Shown here piece after piece: positions 35,110 to 45,729 of a DNA stretch of 64,000 nucleotides. The first letter of the stretch is position 1. Each line of letters starts with the position of its first letter. The DNA is taken from NCBI GenBank assembly GCA_022577435.1, contig JAKOON010000124.1, forward strand, positions 62,328-126,327, in the 5' to 3' direction. Origin of the DNA: Embiotoca jacksoni. Its lineage: Eukaryota > Chordata > Actinopteri > Embiotocidae. Below the pieces are notes generated by a model. That model saw nothing but the letters and a program-made list of their open reading frames with translations. It was not told the origin of the DNA and searched no databases. The position numbers and the translations under genes are program-made.

Positions 35110-36470
35110 AAACACATACGGTACTGATTGATTGATCCTCAGTCATCACTGATTGATTGATCCTCCGTTATCACTGATCGATTGATCCTCCCTCATCACT
35201 GATCGATTGATCCTCCCTCATCACTGATCGATTGATCCTCCCTCATCACTGATCGATTGATCCTCCCTCATCACTGATTGATTGATCCTCCGTCATCACT
35301 GATCGATTGATCCTCCGTTATCACTGATTGATTGATCCTCCCTCATCACTGATCGATTGATCCTCCGTTATCACTGATTGATTGATCCTCCCTCATCACT
35401 GATTGATTGATACGTCCTCATCACTGATTGATTGATCCGTCCTCATCACTGATTGATTGATCCTCCCTCATCACTGATTGATTGATACGTCCTCATCACT
35501 GATTGATTGATACGTCCTCATCACTGATTGATTGATACGTCCTCATCACTGATTGATTGATCCGTCCTCATCACTGATCGATTGATCCTCCCTCATCACT
35601 GATCGATTGATCCTCCCTCATCACTGATCGATTGATCCTCCCTCATCACTGATCGATTGATCCTCCCTCATCACTGATTGATTGATCCGTCCTCATCACT
35701 GATTGATTGATCCGTCCTCATCACTGATCGATTGATCCGTCCTCATCACTGATCGATTGATCCGTCCTCATCACTGATCGATTGATCCTCCCTCATCACT
35801 GATCGATTGATCCTCCCTCACTGATCGATTGATCCTCCCTCATCACTGATCGATTGATCCGTCCTCATCACTGATCGATTGATCCTCCCTCATCACTGAT
35901 TGATTGATCCGTCGTCATCACTGATTGATTGATCCTCCCTCATCACTGATCGATTGATCCGTCGTCATCACTGATCGATTGATCCTCCCTCATCACTGAT
36001 CGATTGATCCGTCGTCATCACTGATCGATTGATCCTCCCTCATCACTGATTGATTGATCCGTCGTCATCACTGATCGATTGATCCTCCCTCATCACTGAT
36101 TGATTGATACGTCCTCATCACTGATTGATTGATACGTCCTCATCACTGATTGATTGATCCTCCCTCATCACTGATTGATTGATCCGTCCTCATCACTGAT
36201 TGATTGATCCTTCCTCATCACTGATTGATTGATCCTTCCTCATCACTGATTGATTGATCCTCCCTCATCACTGATTGATTGATCCTCCCTCATCACTGAT
36301 TGATTGATCCGTCCTCATCACTGATTGATCCTCCCTCATCACTGATTGATCGATCCTCCCTCATCACTGATTGATTGATTGATCCTCCCTCATCACTGAT
36401 TGATTGATTGATCCTCCCTCATCACTGATTGATTGATTGATCCTCCCTCATCACTGATTGATTGATCCGA
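35110..36470. repeat. 25-bp minisatellite in 14-3-3 5' intron
   Basis: About 54 copies of a 25-bp unit (ATCACTGATTGATTGATCCT then CCCTC). Variants include GATCGATTGATC, CCGTC, CGTCGTC and ATACGTC forms. Near the right end several units gain an extra GATT. It sits only about 200 bp beyond the splice acceptor of the first coding exon, inside the 5' intron. Confidence 0.95.
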
Positions 36471-36479
36471 CCACATTTG

Positions 36480-38496
36480 AGTGATATGAAATTGAAACTG
36501 TCTGTACCACAGCTCAGATGACATCCTGACCATTTCAGACCGAATTCATAAACACACCTACAACTATCAGCTGGTTAATGGTTAGTTTAATAGTTAACCA
36601 ATGTTGGTGTACTTTAGTTAACTGTGGCTGCAGGCTGATTTCACACTGCAGCAATGACACATGAACTTCCATCTTGTTGGAAACCTCCATCTTTCCGCCT
36701 GTATGTGACCAACTTTCTGGATGTCTCCACAGACGACTCTCATTTCAGCCCTTACATGCAAACGATTGTTAAAATCGACTGTGGTCGATGTTAACCGCAC
36801 TTTTGTATGTTTATTCTCTCTGCCGCTGTCAGTCAGAACAGGCGGGACTCAGGCAACAGATCTCGCGCCGTCCTCTCGGCCAGATCATAAAATGCGTCAC
36901 CAAATATTCCTGGGCACGCAGCCGGATGGAGGGAGAGAAGAGTAAAGTTAAGGCGTATCTCGTGCCGGCTTGATTTTCCCTCGATGTTCGCGATATAGTC
37001 ATTTAGTACACCTCACGTAGGATAAGCCTCGATACATCGAGTATATTCGATATATCGCCCACCCCAAGCTGATTGAGAAGTAACAAATGGTGTAGTTGCA
37101 TTATATCGAAGCTATAAAGCCTAAAATACAAAAAAAAAAAAAAACTATATACAGGAAGTGAAGAAACAGCAGTGATGACATCATGTCAAAGACGTCTATG
37201 AATTGTATTGCACGGATGTCTACCAAGATTAAAACACCCTTCCTTAGTCACGGCCTTCATACACCAGAGAGGTTTTGGTGTGGGACCAAACTGAGGGAGA
37301 CCAAGTGGGAACCAACTGTGACGTCGCCCGTTGGTTTGTGAGCGGCCGTTCTGAAGCCTCAGCTCCGGTATTTTGGACGTCACCATCCTGCTAATTTGGG
37401 AGCAGAATTGACCTTATTTGGACGAGCTGGGGAGGAGAACGCGACACCCGCCCACCTATAGCAGAAACCTGGCTGCACCACCGTCGATTTAAACGCCTTC
37501 TGAGGCTTAATATCGAATTAATGATGGAAATATTTACAAATGAACCTTGAGAAAACTAATATGAATGAGTGACTTTAGCAAATGACACTATGGGGACTTC
37601 TGGGGGGAAAGTATTGCCTTAAGCGTTGGTAATTTGAGGAAGTGGCATTACTTACAAAGCTGTTGAGTGCCACAGGTTTGTAAAAGCACAGCTTCAGTTG
37701 AGAGTAGGAGGTCTACATAGACACCAACGCTACATCGATAGCCTACATCCGTTTGACCCGTCCAAAATAGCCAGCGGGCTTCCACAGAATCAATCCCCTT
37801 TTTCCATTCAAGAGTACATGCAATGTGGGCTGTTCGTAATCCATCCTGATATGCTATTGTTCAGTTTAAAGGTGGTCAAGAAAATTTAAACTAAAAAATA
37901 CTCAAATCATTGAGGAAATGGTGAGCTTACTGACCACTCCTAAAGACAAGACGCCCATTTTACAGGTTCAGTTTTGCTAAATTCTAAAAGCTGAAGGCAG
38001 ATGGGTCCAGTTTGTAAGATCAGTATCAGCACCAAGTTACCACCATGCATCGAGACAAAGTGGGTCAACCGGAGATGACATCCATTTTATTTGTTAAATA
38101 AAATTGCACCAAAAAGTCCATTTGTACAGATAAAGTAGTGCGTGGCTGTAACCGACGACTGAGCCAAAGAATGCAGGCGGTACCGGTGCAGATCCGAGCA
38201 GGAGAGCTTGATCGGTGCTGCTGGCAGGCCTCCAGGGCAGCCCGCTTCCTCCGTGTTCAACCACACCCATCCACCACCTGTGGCTGGCCCAACAGGCGGA
38301 AACCAAGCACGAAAAGCAAAGCGCGTTTGAACGTGGCACACGGAGATTAATGTCGGTATTTTAACGTCTCCGGTGCTTCTCCTCCGGTTTGGACGAGAAA
38401 CTCAACTCGGTACGCGAAGAGCAGCGAGAGGCCTCGTGACCAGGCTCCATCATGGCGCCGACTACTTCCTGAAAGAGAAGCCGTCCACGCCAGGCA
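36480..38496. other. Intron or intergenic sequence, no gene recognised
   Basis: Unique sequence between the 25-bp array and the 21-bp repeat, probably the 5' intron of the 14-3-3 gene. It contains an A-run at 37,129-37,145 and a GC-richer patch at 38,150-38,340 with open frames on both strands, none recognised. Confidence 0.35.
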
Positions 38497-38497
38497 G

Positions 38498-38583
38498 CTT
38501 GTGTGTGGGCTATGGCCGCTTGTGTGTGGGCTATGGCCGCTTGTGTGTGGGCTATGGCCGGTTGTGTGTGGGCTATGGCCGGT
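38498..38583. repeat. 21-bp tandem repeat, about 4 copies
   Basis: Four units of TTGTGTGTGGGCTATGGCCG plus one base. The 21-bp period is a multiple of three, so frames of about 130 codons stay open on both strands (38,373-38,756 plus, with LCVGYGR units; 38,759-38,361 minus, with AIAHTQA units). I recognise neither protein. The CpG content suggests proximity to a promoter. Confidence 0.85.
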
Positions 38584-38907
38584 TCACGCTGCTGATGTGT
38601 GAACACATCTTCAGGGGAAGGCGTCCACCTCGAGGCGGACCCTGGAGGGAGCAGCTCGGCGGGCTGTCCGCCCGGGGAGGCGGTTACAGCTACTCCACCC
38701 GCAGACGGTGCTTTCACCAATACTACACCCAAATTAAAACTCATACACGACGTTGACATGTCAGGGATGTTATTGTACCTTTATGGCAAATATTACAAAC
38801 AGTGAAATGAGGATAAACACGTAGAGTACCAGACACCAAATATATCGTTATATTATCTGACACGCTCAATCCAATGCCCCGTTAACAGACCCGGTGTGGC
38901 CGGTGGC

Positions 38908-39012
38908 CGACACCGAGACACCGACACACCGACACCGAGACACCGACACACCGACACCGAGACCGAGACACCGACACCCCGAGACACCGACACCCCGAGA
39001 CACCGACACGCC
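38908..39012. repeat. (ACCGAC/ACCGAG) low-complexity repeat
   Basis: About 100 bp of CACCGACA, CACCGAGA and CACCCCGAGA words. It is a simple repeat just inside the inferred 14-3-3 promoter region. Confidence 0.9.
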
Positions 39013-39357
39013 TTCCTGATGATTTTCCCTTTTTGAAACCAGCAATTAGACATATCCCAAATTGTAACGTTAGCTGAGCTCGCCATTGTTCTTCCGTTTG
39101 ATGAGCAGCGCCGCTGCACGCAGCCCTGCACCCAGCTGGAGACAATATGCTCCTATGATCTTTATATTCAACGATAGGTCGGACAAACGAACGGTGGATC
39201 ATGTAACCGTCAAGGTTGAGTTTGAAGCCGTAACCCATCCCTACCTGAGTACCAGCCGATGTCTGCTACCGAGCTCCAGCTGGTCGTCTCAGCCGTCCGA
39301 CTGAATCAGTCCACGGGGTTTCCTCGCTGTCCGCCAGTCGAAGGCACGGCCAGCCAC

Positions 39358-39411
39358 TGACGTCAAACGTTACCACGGCAACCGAACAGGAGCCATGGTG
39401 GGAGTTGTAGT
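39358..39411. promoter_or_regulatory. Promoter cluster: CRE, RFX X-box and ACTACAACTCCC element
   Basis: Within 54 bp are TGACGTCA (39,358-39,365; consensus CRE), GTTACCACGGCAAC (39,369-39,382; fits the RFX X-box rule GTNRCC-N2-RGYAAC) and GGGAGTTGTAGT (39,400-39,411; reverse complement ACTACAACTCCC, a known ZNF143/THAP11-linked promoter word). The region is CpG-rich. It is the best candidate for the promoter of the minus-strand 14-3-3 gene, whose first exon is noncoding, though a divergent transcript is possible. Confidence 0.55.
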
Positions 39412-41944
39412 TCCCCATTCACCATCACCTCCTCCAGCCAGAAAGAGAAATGATTGCAAATAGTCAATATATGAACCTTTTGGTGATTTTATAGTGGATT
39501 ATATTACCATTGTGATCTTTGTTAGACTTCTCAGTCATACATTTACAACCGAAAATACATTACAGGCACTTCTGATCAGGTTCATTGTGCCGCATGGAGC
39601 AGAGAGCTGGCCTGATTCACTTTAATGAGGAAGTCAACATCATTGGCAGGTTTAAACACTGTCCTTTTTCTTACTGTACATTACAGTTTTGTATCAGAAC
39701 AGGAGGGCATCGTGAAAATGAAAAGAAGCCCTGAATGGCACCAGCAGCTGAATACAGGTGCTTTGGCATATCATAGCTGTATACAGCTATATTTTTACTT
39801 AAAAGATCAAGCTCATTAGCTACCAGCATTATATTTTTCTGAACAAATGAGATATTGTTATCTTCTATAGGAGTATCTGCTGGAGATGCTGAGGGTATTA
39901 CAAACTAGAACACAGGACACAGTGCTGTATATCATGCCTAATAGAAACGACTATTTCTGCAGTCTGCTTGGTTTCCAGTGGGAGAGAGTGAAGCTATTTT
40001 TGCCTTGTCACATGTTTTCCCCTTGGGCCAAGATTTCCAGCTTGTAACCTATTTAAGGGCAGATCAGATACTATCAGCTGTGTGCGGCAGGCACCAGTGC
40101 AAAAAACGAGTTTCATATACATATGTGGTCGAGGAAGGGTGAACCAAACCAGAGGTATTTCACACAGAGGGGAAAAAAAGATAAGGATAAGTGACAACGT
40201 TAAGACAGGTAACCGGTTGGGTGAGTTCTCACTCAGCCGTCAACCACACCTTGTGAACTTGAATGTACATGCACACACACACACACTCACACAACTTACT
40301 CTGAACTGGGAAAATTCAATTGTTATACACAAGTGAGCAACTCAGCTTGTGTGTGCTTGCCATGGGTGGAGGTTTGCTCGAGTTGCACCATCTTGTTTTT
40401 GACAAGAACATGAACACACAATGAAGAAGAAAAAAAAAAGATCCTCTTTTGTAACTTTGTCCTTGGTATTGATCTTGAATCCCTTTAAAATCTTTATAAC
40501 CTAACTGAGGAAAGTGCTAAACGAAGTGCTATTAAAACTCCTAAGGGATTTTTTTTTTTGGGCTTTACTAGGTTGACAACTGTATTCTCATGTACTTATG
40601 CACACATAGAAAATAAAACACAACTCTGGAAAGTGTATCATCAGATCATCAAACCTCAGACTTCAATGTAATATAATTAAAGCAGTTACATTTGTGTTGG
40701 TTGGATAAGTTAAGAATGGAAAAAATATGGGAAATAATAGAGATGGTCATTAAAAAAAAGTCAAATGATCACTTGGGTGAATGGAGGTGCCCCTGAGAGT
40801 CAGTCTGAAACATACTGAGTAACACATTGAATGGGAGAATATGAACTGCATGTTTGGAGGTGTAGCAACACTCATCTGTAGTGGCATTTTACACAAGTAA
40901 TGCTGTTTGTGCAAGTCCCATATAGTTCACGTACATATATCAACTAAATACAACTTTAACACTTGAATGCATGTTGATGCCTTTTTGTTTTAGACCGTTA
41001 CTGACTGAAAATATGGAGGCATATACTGTATGTACAAATATGTTTGCATTGTTTCCATTTTTCCTGATATATAATGTTTTGTAATCCAAGTTATCAATCA
41101 ATGAGGAAAACCCCCAAAAAGGAAAATAAAATCTAGCCCTTTGCAAGCTTTCATCTTGCACCTGGTCTTTGGTGGTGGTAGTAGTGGGTGTGAATAAGTG
41201 TTATTTGTCTTCAGGGTGAAAGAAACTATTGTACCAGCCTGTTCATAAAACCTGTTGGTCCAGTAGTACATCCACTGACCCCACTGTTTACCGTTCCAGT
41301 CACCAGACGAGCTCCAGGCTTCCTCATCAGTTCAGAGTGTGCAGCAGGGCAGACTACACCACTTGTGCTCTGCAGACTATTAACTACCTAAAAACACCAC
41401 ACATGCTCATTTGCTCACCTGTGTGGAAGCTGAACTGGAAATCATAAACAAATCTCCACTTGCAGAGGGAACAGAAAGAGTAGGAGCTCCTTTAATCACT
41501 ACTCTGGAGTTTAAGGACCTCAGATCTTCCAGAACAACCTAAAGCATGGAGGCATTAAAAGATCAAGACTGTGAGTAATAAAGAGCTAATGTTATTCATG
41601 TTGGTCAGTTCATGAAACATTTCCACTGATGCAGCAATTCATTAATACCTTCATGGTACATTTCTAGCTCTTGAAAACAGAATTAGTTTAATTATCAGTT
41701 GTGTGGACGATCAGCTTTAAAAAGGGGCCTTGACCTCTAAACCGGCTATGAAATTACAAATTAATAAAACTCTGATTGGCAGGATTAAACTTTTGAGTCT
41801 CAAACCGGTGACATCCGAGTAGGAATTGCCAATATAATTCTCAAGCTTTCCCAGCTTATTGAGCCTCCAGTGAAAACTCAGTAAGGTGGCAAACTTTCTA
41901 CGCATACAGTTCAATAAAAATAAAACACAACTTAGTAATGGTTA
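39412..41944. other. Intergenic, no gene recognised
   Basis: AT-rich unique sequence between the inferred 14-3-3 promoter and the 3' end of znf706. It has a short CA run near 40,272 and otherwise nothing supported. Confidence 0.4.
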
Positions 41945-41960
41945 ACATAAAAGTAAGACC

Positions 41961-41966
41961 TTTATT
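41961..41966 (-). terminator. znf706: Candidate znf706 poly(A) signal (AATAAA)
   Basis: AATAAA on the minus strand, about 1.35 kb after the znf706 stop codon. The intervening sequence (41,967-43,319) has no open gene and would be a long 3' UTR. Confidence 0.35.
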
Positions 41967-43737
41967 AAAAGGCTATACATTACATTGTGTGGACAAAGAT
42001 ATGATCATTACAAAAGTATAAACATGGCTGGTTGTCAGTCCAGACTTTAGCACAGTGATACAATGCCAGTGGTTAATGACCTGGAGGTCCAAATGTACAG
42101 AAAATAGTTCCTTTCTATAAACTAAATCTCTCGGATATGATAAGAAACTCATAAAAATAAGACCTAAAACTAACCTACAGTGTAATGTAGTTCAGACTTT
42201 TAATGCAGGTTCAGAATCAATATACTTTTGCCTTCATGGCAGGACAACACTAAAGAGGATGAGATGGCTACTCTGCAAAATACAACAGTGATGAACTAAA
42301 TTATTATTAAATACTACAGCTGTGCACAATTATGCCACATAAGTATTATTACAATGTCAAACGAGGGGGAAAGGAGTAGCTCATCAGCGTTTTCATTTAC
42401 AACACCTTCAGCCAGTGGACCACCTCACAGGGTCGTAGATTAAAACAATGCTTTATGCAGCACGAGAGTTCATGGGAGGGTTTGGAGCGAGTAGACCTGC
42501 ATTGCCCTCTCTGGTCAACTTTTACAACTCCGCTGCACATGAGAAAGATCCAGTGAACACGAGTTAAATATGTCTCATGAAAATCTGAAGGGTTAATGCA
42601 ATGCACAATTCCCATACCCGCGTAGCACAGTGTGTTTAACATATTCTTCATATCAGCAAAAAACACCTGACTTGTCATTTTTTAAATGATCTCAGCAAAA
42701 AATGAAATACAAAGATCAGTTCTGATTGAAAGTAAATCTGAATCGAATACTTTTTTTGTGTGAATGATTTAAGCACGTGTTTCTGAGCACATTATGAGCT
42801 CCAAAGTCATTCAGGATGAACCCTAATTATGAGCCCAACCCTGCTGCATAACAAACTAGTCTCAGTCAAAAATCCATAATGTGTTTCACAGTACACTGGA
42901 ATTGGATGCAGATGACTTTCAATTATGATCATCAGCTTTGTTGAATTTATCCACTGCCAATTCGTATCGTCTTCAGACTGAGCTGGTTCTGAAACAGTGG
43001 GAGACCTGAGGTGGGGTAGTGGTGGTTCTTGTGCGCATAACATTTGGAAATGGTTAGACATTGCAAATATTGAATACAATTGAAAAAGCACGCATATCAT
43101 TTTTGGCAAAAGCCACCTTTAACTACCTTCAGTACTGGACCCATAAGGAAAAATGCCCTGGGGCAGGCAGGCAAGTAGCATCCCTGCATAACAGCACCCA
43201 TACATGACTTAATCAGCATGAGGAATAATTGAAGTTGTAATGAAGATATTTTTTCCGAGCAAAATGTAGCAGCCGGTTCTGAATCAGGTCCGACTGCCTT
43301 ACTGAAAGAGAGGTGACTGCTACGCCTCCACACCAACCAACTCCAGAGGCATCGGGGACTTTGGATGTTTGCTTTCAAAGTGTTGTTTAAAGGTCTTCGG
43401 GTCGGGCATTTGTGTCTGAGGGAGAGTGGAAAGAAAAAAAGTGACTAATTAGAAAATATACATACACGTAAAATATATATCACATCAGTTTTCCCAGGTG
43501 CATCAACAGCCCTGCAACCGTGGATATCTGGACTTTCCCAACGTGGTCACTTAACCGGTCAAATGATGGTCCAGCACGTCATTGGTGCTCCTCATTGGGG
43601 GAAACCGGCTTGTGGTCTATAAGCACAGCGACAAGAGATAATTGGCTAAAAATGCTTTTAAAAATCTTAGTTACAGGCAGACACCTTTCACTCTGAGTGT
43701 TAAAAAATGTGGATCAGAAGTAAGACAACATTGCTGT

Positions 43738-43852
43738 AGCGAAAAAAATTTCCCCTCGGGGATTAATAAAGTAAGTAACTACCTAACCTAACCTAACCTA
43801 ACCCAACCTAACCCAACCCAACCCAACCCAACCCAACCCAACCCAACCTAAG
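43738..43852 (-). mobile_element. LINE 3' tail with (AACCT/AACCC)n pentanucleotide array
   Basis: AAATTTCCCCTCGGGGATTA then ATAAAGTA is the reverse complement of a common teleost retrotransposon tail. It is followed by about 14 pentanucleotide units, first CCTAA then CCCAA (43,783-43,850). The pentamer block is probably the element's terminal microsatellite that later expanded. It lies just upstream (minus strand) of znf706 exon B, in the intron. Confidence 0.6.
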
Positions 43853-44289
43853 AGCTTGTATATCAGCTCATATCTATCTCAGATGTTTGGAACTTCATCC
43901 CTGCCAACAAAGAGACAATCAGTCAGTCAACCCAGCCGAGAACACGGCATTAACACGAGCAGCGTGGAGCAAACAGTTCACAAAGCACATTTTTACACCT
44001 GCAATGTCCATCTGAACGATTGTCATCAAAATGTGGGCGGAGCCTCATCCCACCATAGCACAAGATCTTAGAATGGTTAGTCAACAGAATACTTGATGGC
44101 AGAGGGTTTTGAAAAGAAATGATGGGGTTTTGGCCAGCAGGAGAACATTAACGAATTCATGTCTCTGTGGAGCCAGAGAGCAGAAGGGACACAGTGGTCA
44201 GGCCAGGGTGAAGGGTTCAACTACAGCATGGAGGAGCATCTCGCTTCCCACTCTCCCTCCTGTGAGCTAAAACAGACAGGCAGTGTACA

Positions 44290-44385
44290 GAGTCAGATCA
44301 CATCAGATCACATCACATCAGATCAGATCACATCACATCACATCACATCACATCACATCACATCACATCACATCAGATCAGAGAT
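44290..44385. repeat. (CATCA) pentanucleotide repeat
   Basis: About 19 units of ATCAC and ATCAG in znf706 intron sequence. It is a simple slippage repeat. Confidence 0.9.
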
Positions 44386-45729
44386 GGGCAGCAGTAGTCT
44401 AGATTAGCTGCAGCGGTCTGATGGAGGAGCGACAGCAGGTAGGAGATGACAAGCAGCAGGATGAACGCTGAGGCTGCCTCCCTGGTGGGAAAAGATAGTC
44501 TTTGACATCCCAGCTGGCACCATCATGGTGTTATCAATGACAAGGACAACACTTTCCCTCGGCGGTGCCTTGACAGCCACTTCAAAACGTCAGCCGGGCA
44601 AGCAGCAACGCGTGCTTCCACCCGAGTGTCCGGCGGTGTGACCAGAAGAGCGGCGTGGCGTCGCTGTGGAAGGAGAAGCTGTCTGACAGCACCGAGCAGA
44701 ACGTCTGAAAGCGGCTTTTCGCTCCTTTCAAAGTGACACGCTGTCATTCCCCAAAGATGACATTAGCATCAGCTGCGGTTGACCTATCCTTCATTTTTGT
44801 GAATTTTAAAAAGAATTTGACTAAAAAATAGGAGCTGTAAGAGTACTCCACAGATAGCTAGCATATCCCCACCAAGCAAAGAGAACAGAGTTAATGAGGA
44901 AACCTGTACAAACCAATGCTGTCCTGGAACAACTGCCCTGAAGCTCGCCACGCTCGGCTTCTGATGCGACTCCGTTGGCACCTACCTTTATTTACAAAAT
45001 GTCAGAAATACTTGAGAACTATATTTCAGTCACATCACCACCAATAACTGATGAACTTGACTATTGACTAACTGATAATGCAGCGGAGCTAAAGAACCAC
45101 GACACTATGTGATGTGAGATGATCTGGGACAAACATGGCCTGAATCATACTTACAGTCTTTCTGGTACATATTTGTATACAAAGTGTGATTGCTGAGAAG
45201 GACTCATGTATGTCAGTCCTCCCATCCACTGAGCTCCATCCTAACGTCCTGGTTGAATGGTCCGTTTTGCCTTCAGCACATACCCTGCACACAGTGCACT
45301 GTACACTCAAGCAGCTGAGCTGCTGCCTTCTGGTCGTGGCCTTTGCTCTTCTTGATGTCCGCCTGCTTTCTGGCATTTTTCTGCTGGGACTGTGACTTCT
45401 GGTGCCCACGGGCCATATCTAAAGGAATTACACAGGAACTAAATCAGCACAACACCGAAGGGGACGGACCACGAGCTGACCGCAAAATGAAGTTTGCAGA
45501 CAACCTTTGACAGTGATGGAAGTGTTAAGCACGAGTGACTACAAATCACACCACTACCTCGAAATGCAAAGCGTTTGCACCAAATAAAGCAACCTTGAGT
45601 ATTTACAGTTGAAGAACTGTCTCCTCACATCATGGCGGTGAAACATCCTTCAAAGGAGGTTAATTGCCGCTTTTTGGGTCACACGGATAAAGGCAATTAA
45701 CTTGTAAATTTCCCCAAAGAAAACCGGAC

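Larger units (their letters stand above)
43320..45416 (-). pseudogene. znf706: znf706 with frameshifted first coding exon
   Basis: ZNF706 is a highly conserved protein of about 76 residues with one C2H2 zinc finger. Exon A (45416-45284) begins MARGHQKSQSQQKNARKQ and continues to KKSKGHDQKAAA, clearly the family. After that, two single-base deletions relative to the expected frame break it: one in the Lys codon after AAA, one just before the CTVCR motif. The CTVCR half of the finger is still visible in the shifted frame, followed by a donor (CAGG|GTATGT). Exon B (43415-43320) follows a good acceptor (CCCTCAG) and encodes TQMPDPKTFKQHFESKHPKS and the end MPLELVGVEA-stop. Exon A is 133 nt where 135 is expected, so the two exons do not join in frame. 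The acceptor before exon A is intact. Either this copy is decaying or the assembly has two base errors. PLEL and GVEA also depart from the conserved tail. Confidence 0.8.

Noticed and set aside
43783..43850. Interstitial telomere
   Set aside because: The unit is a pentamer (CCTAA/CCCAA), not the vertebrate CCCTAA hexamer, and it adjoins a LINE tail.
44523..44747. Minus-strand open frame of 74 codons in znf706 intron
   Set aside because: Mixed composition but no recognised family and no matching splice sites; probably chance in a GC-richer patch.
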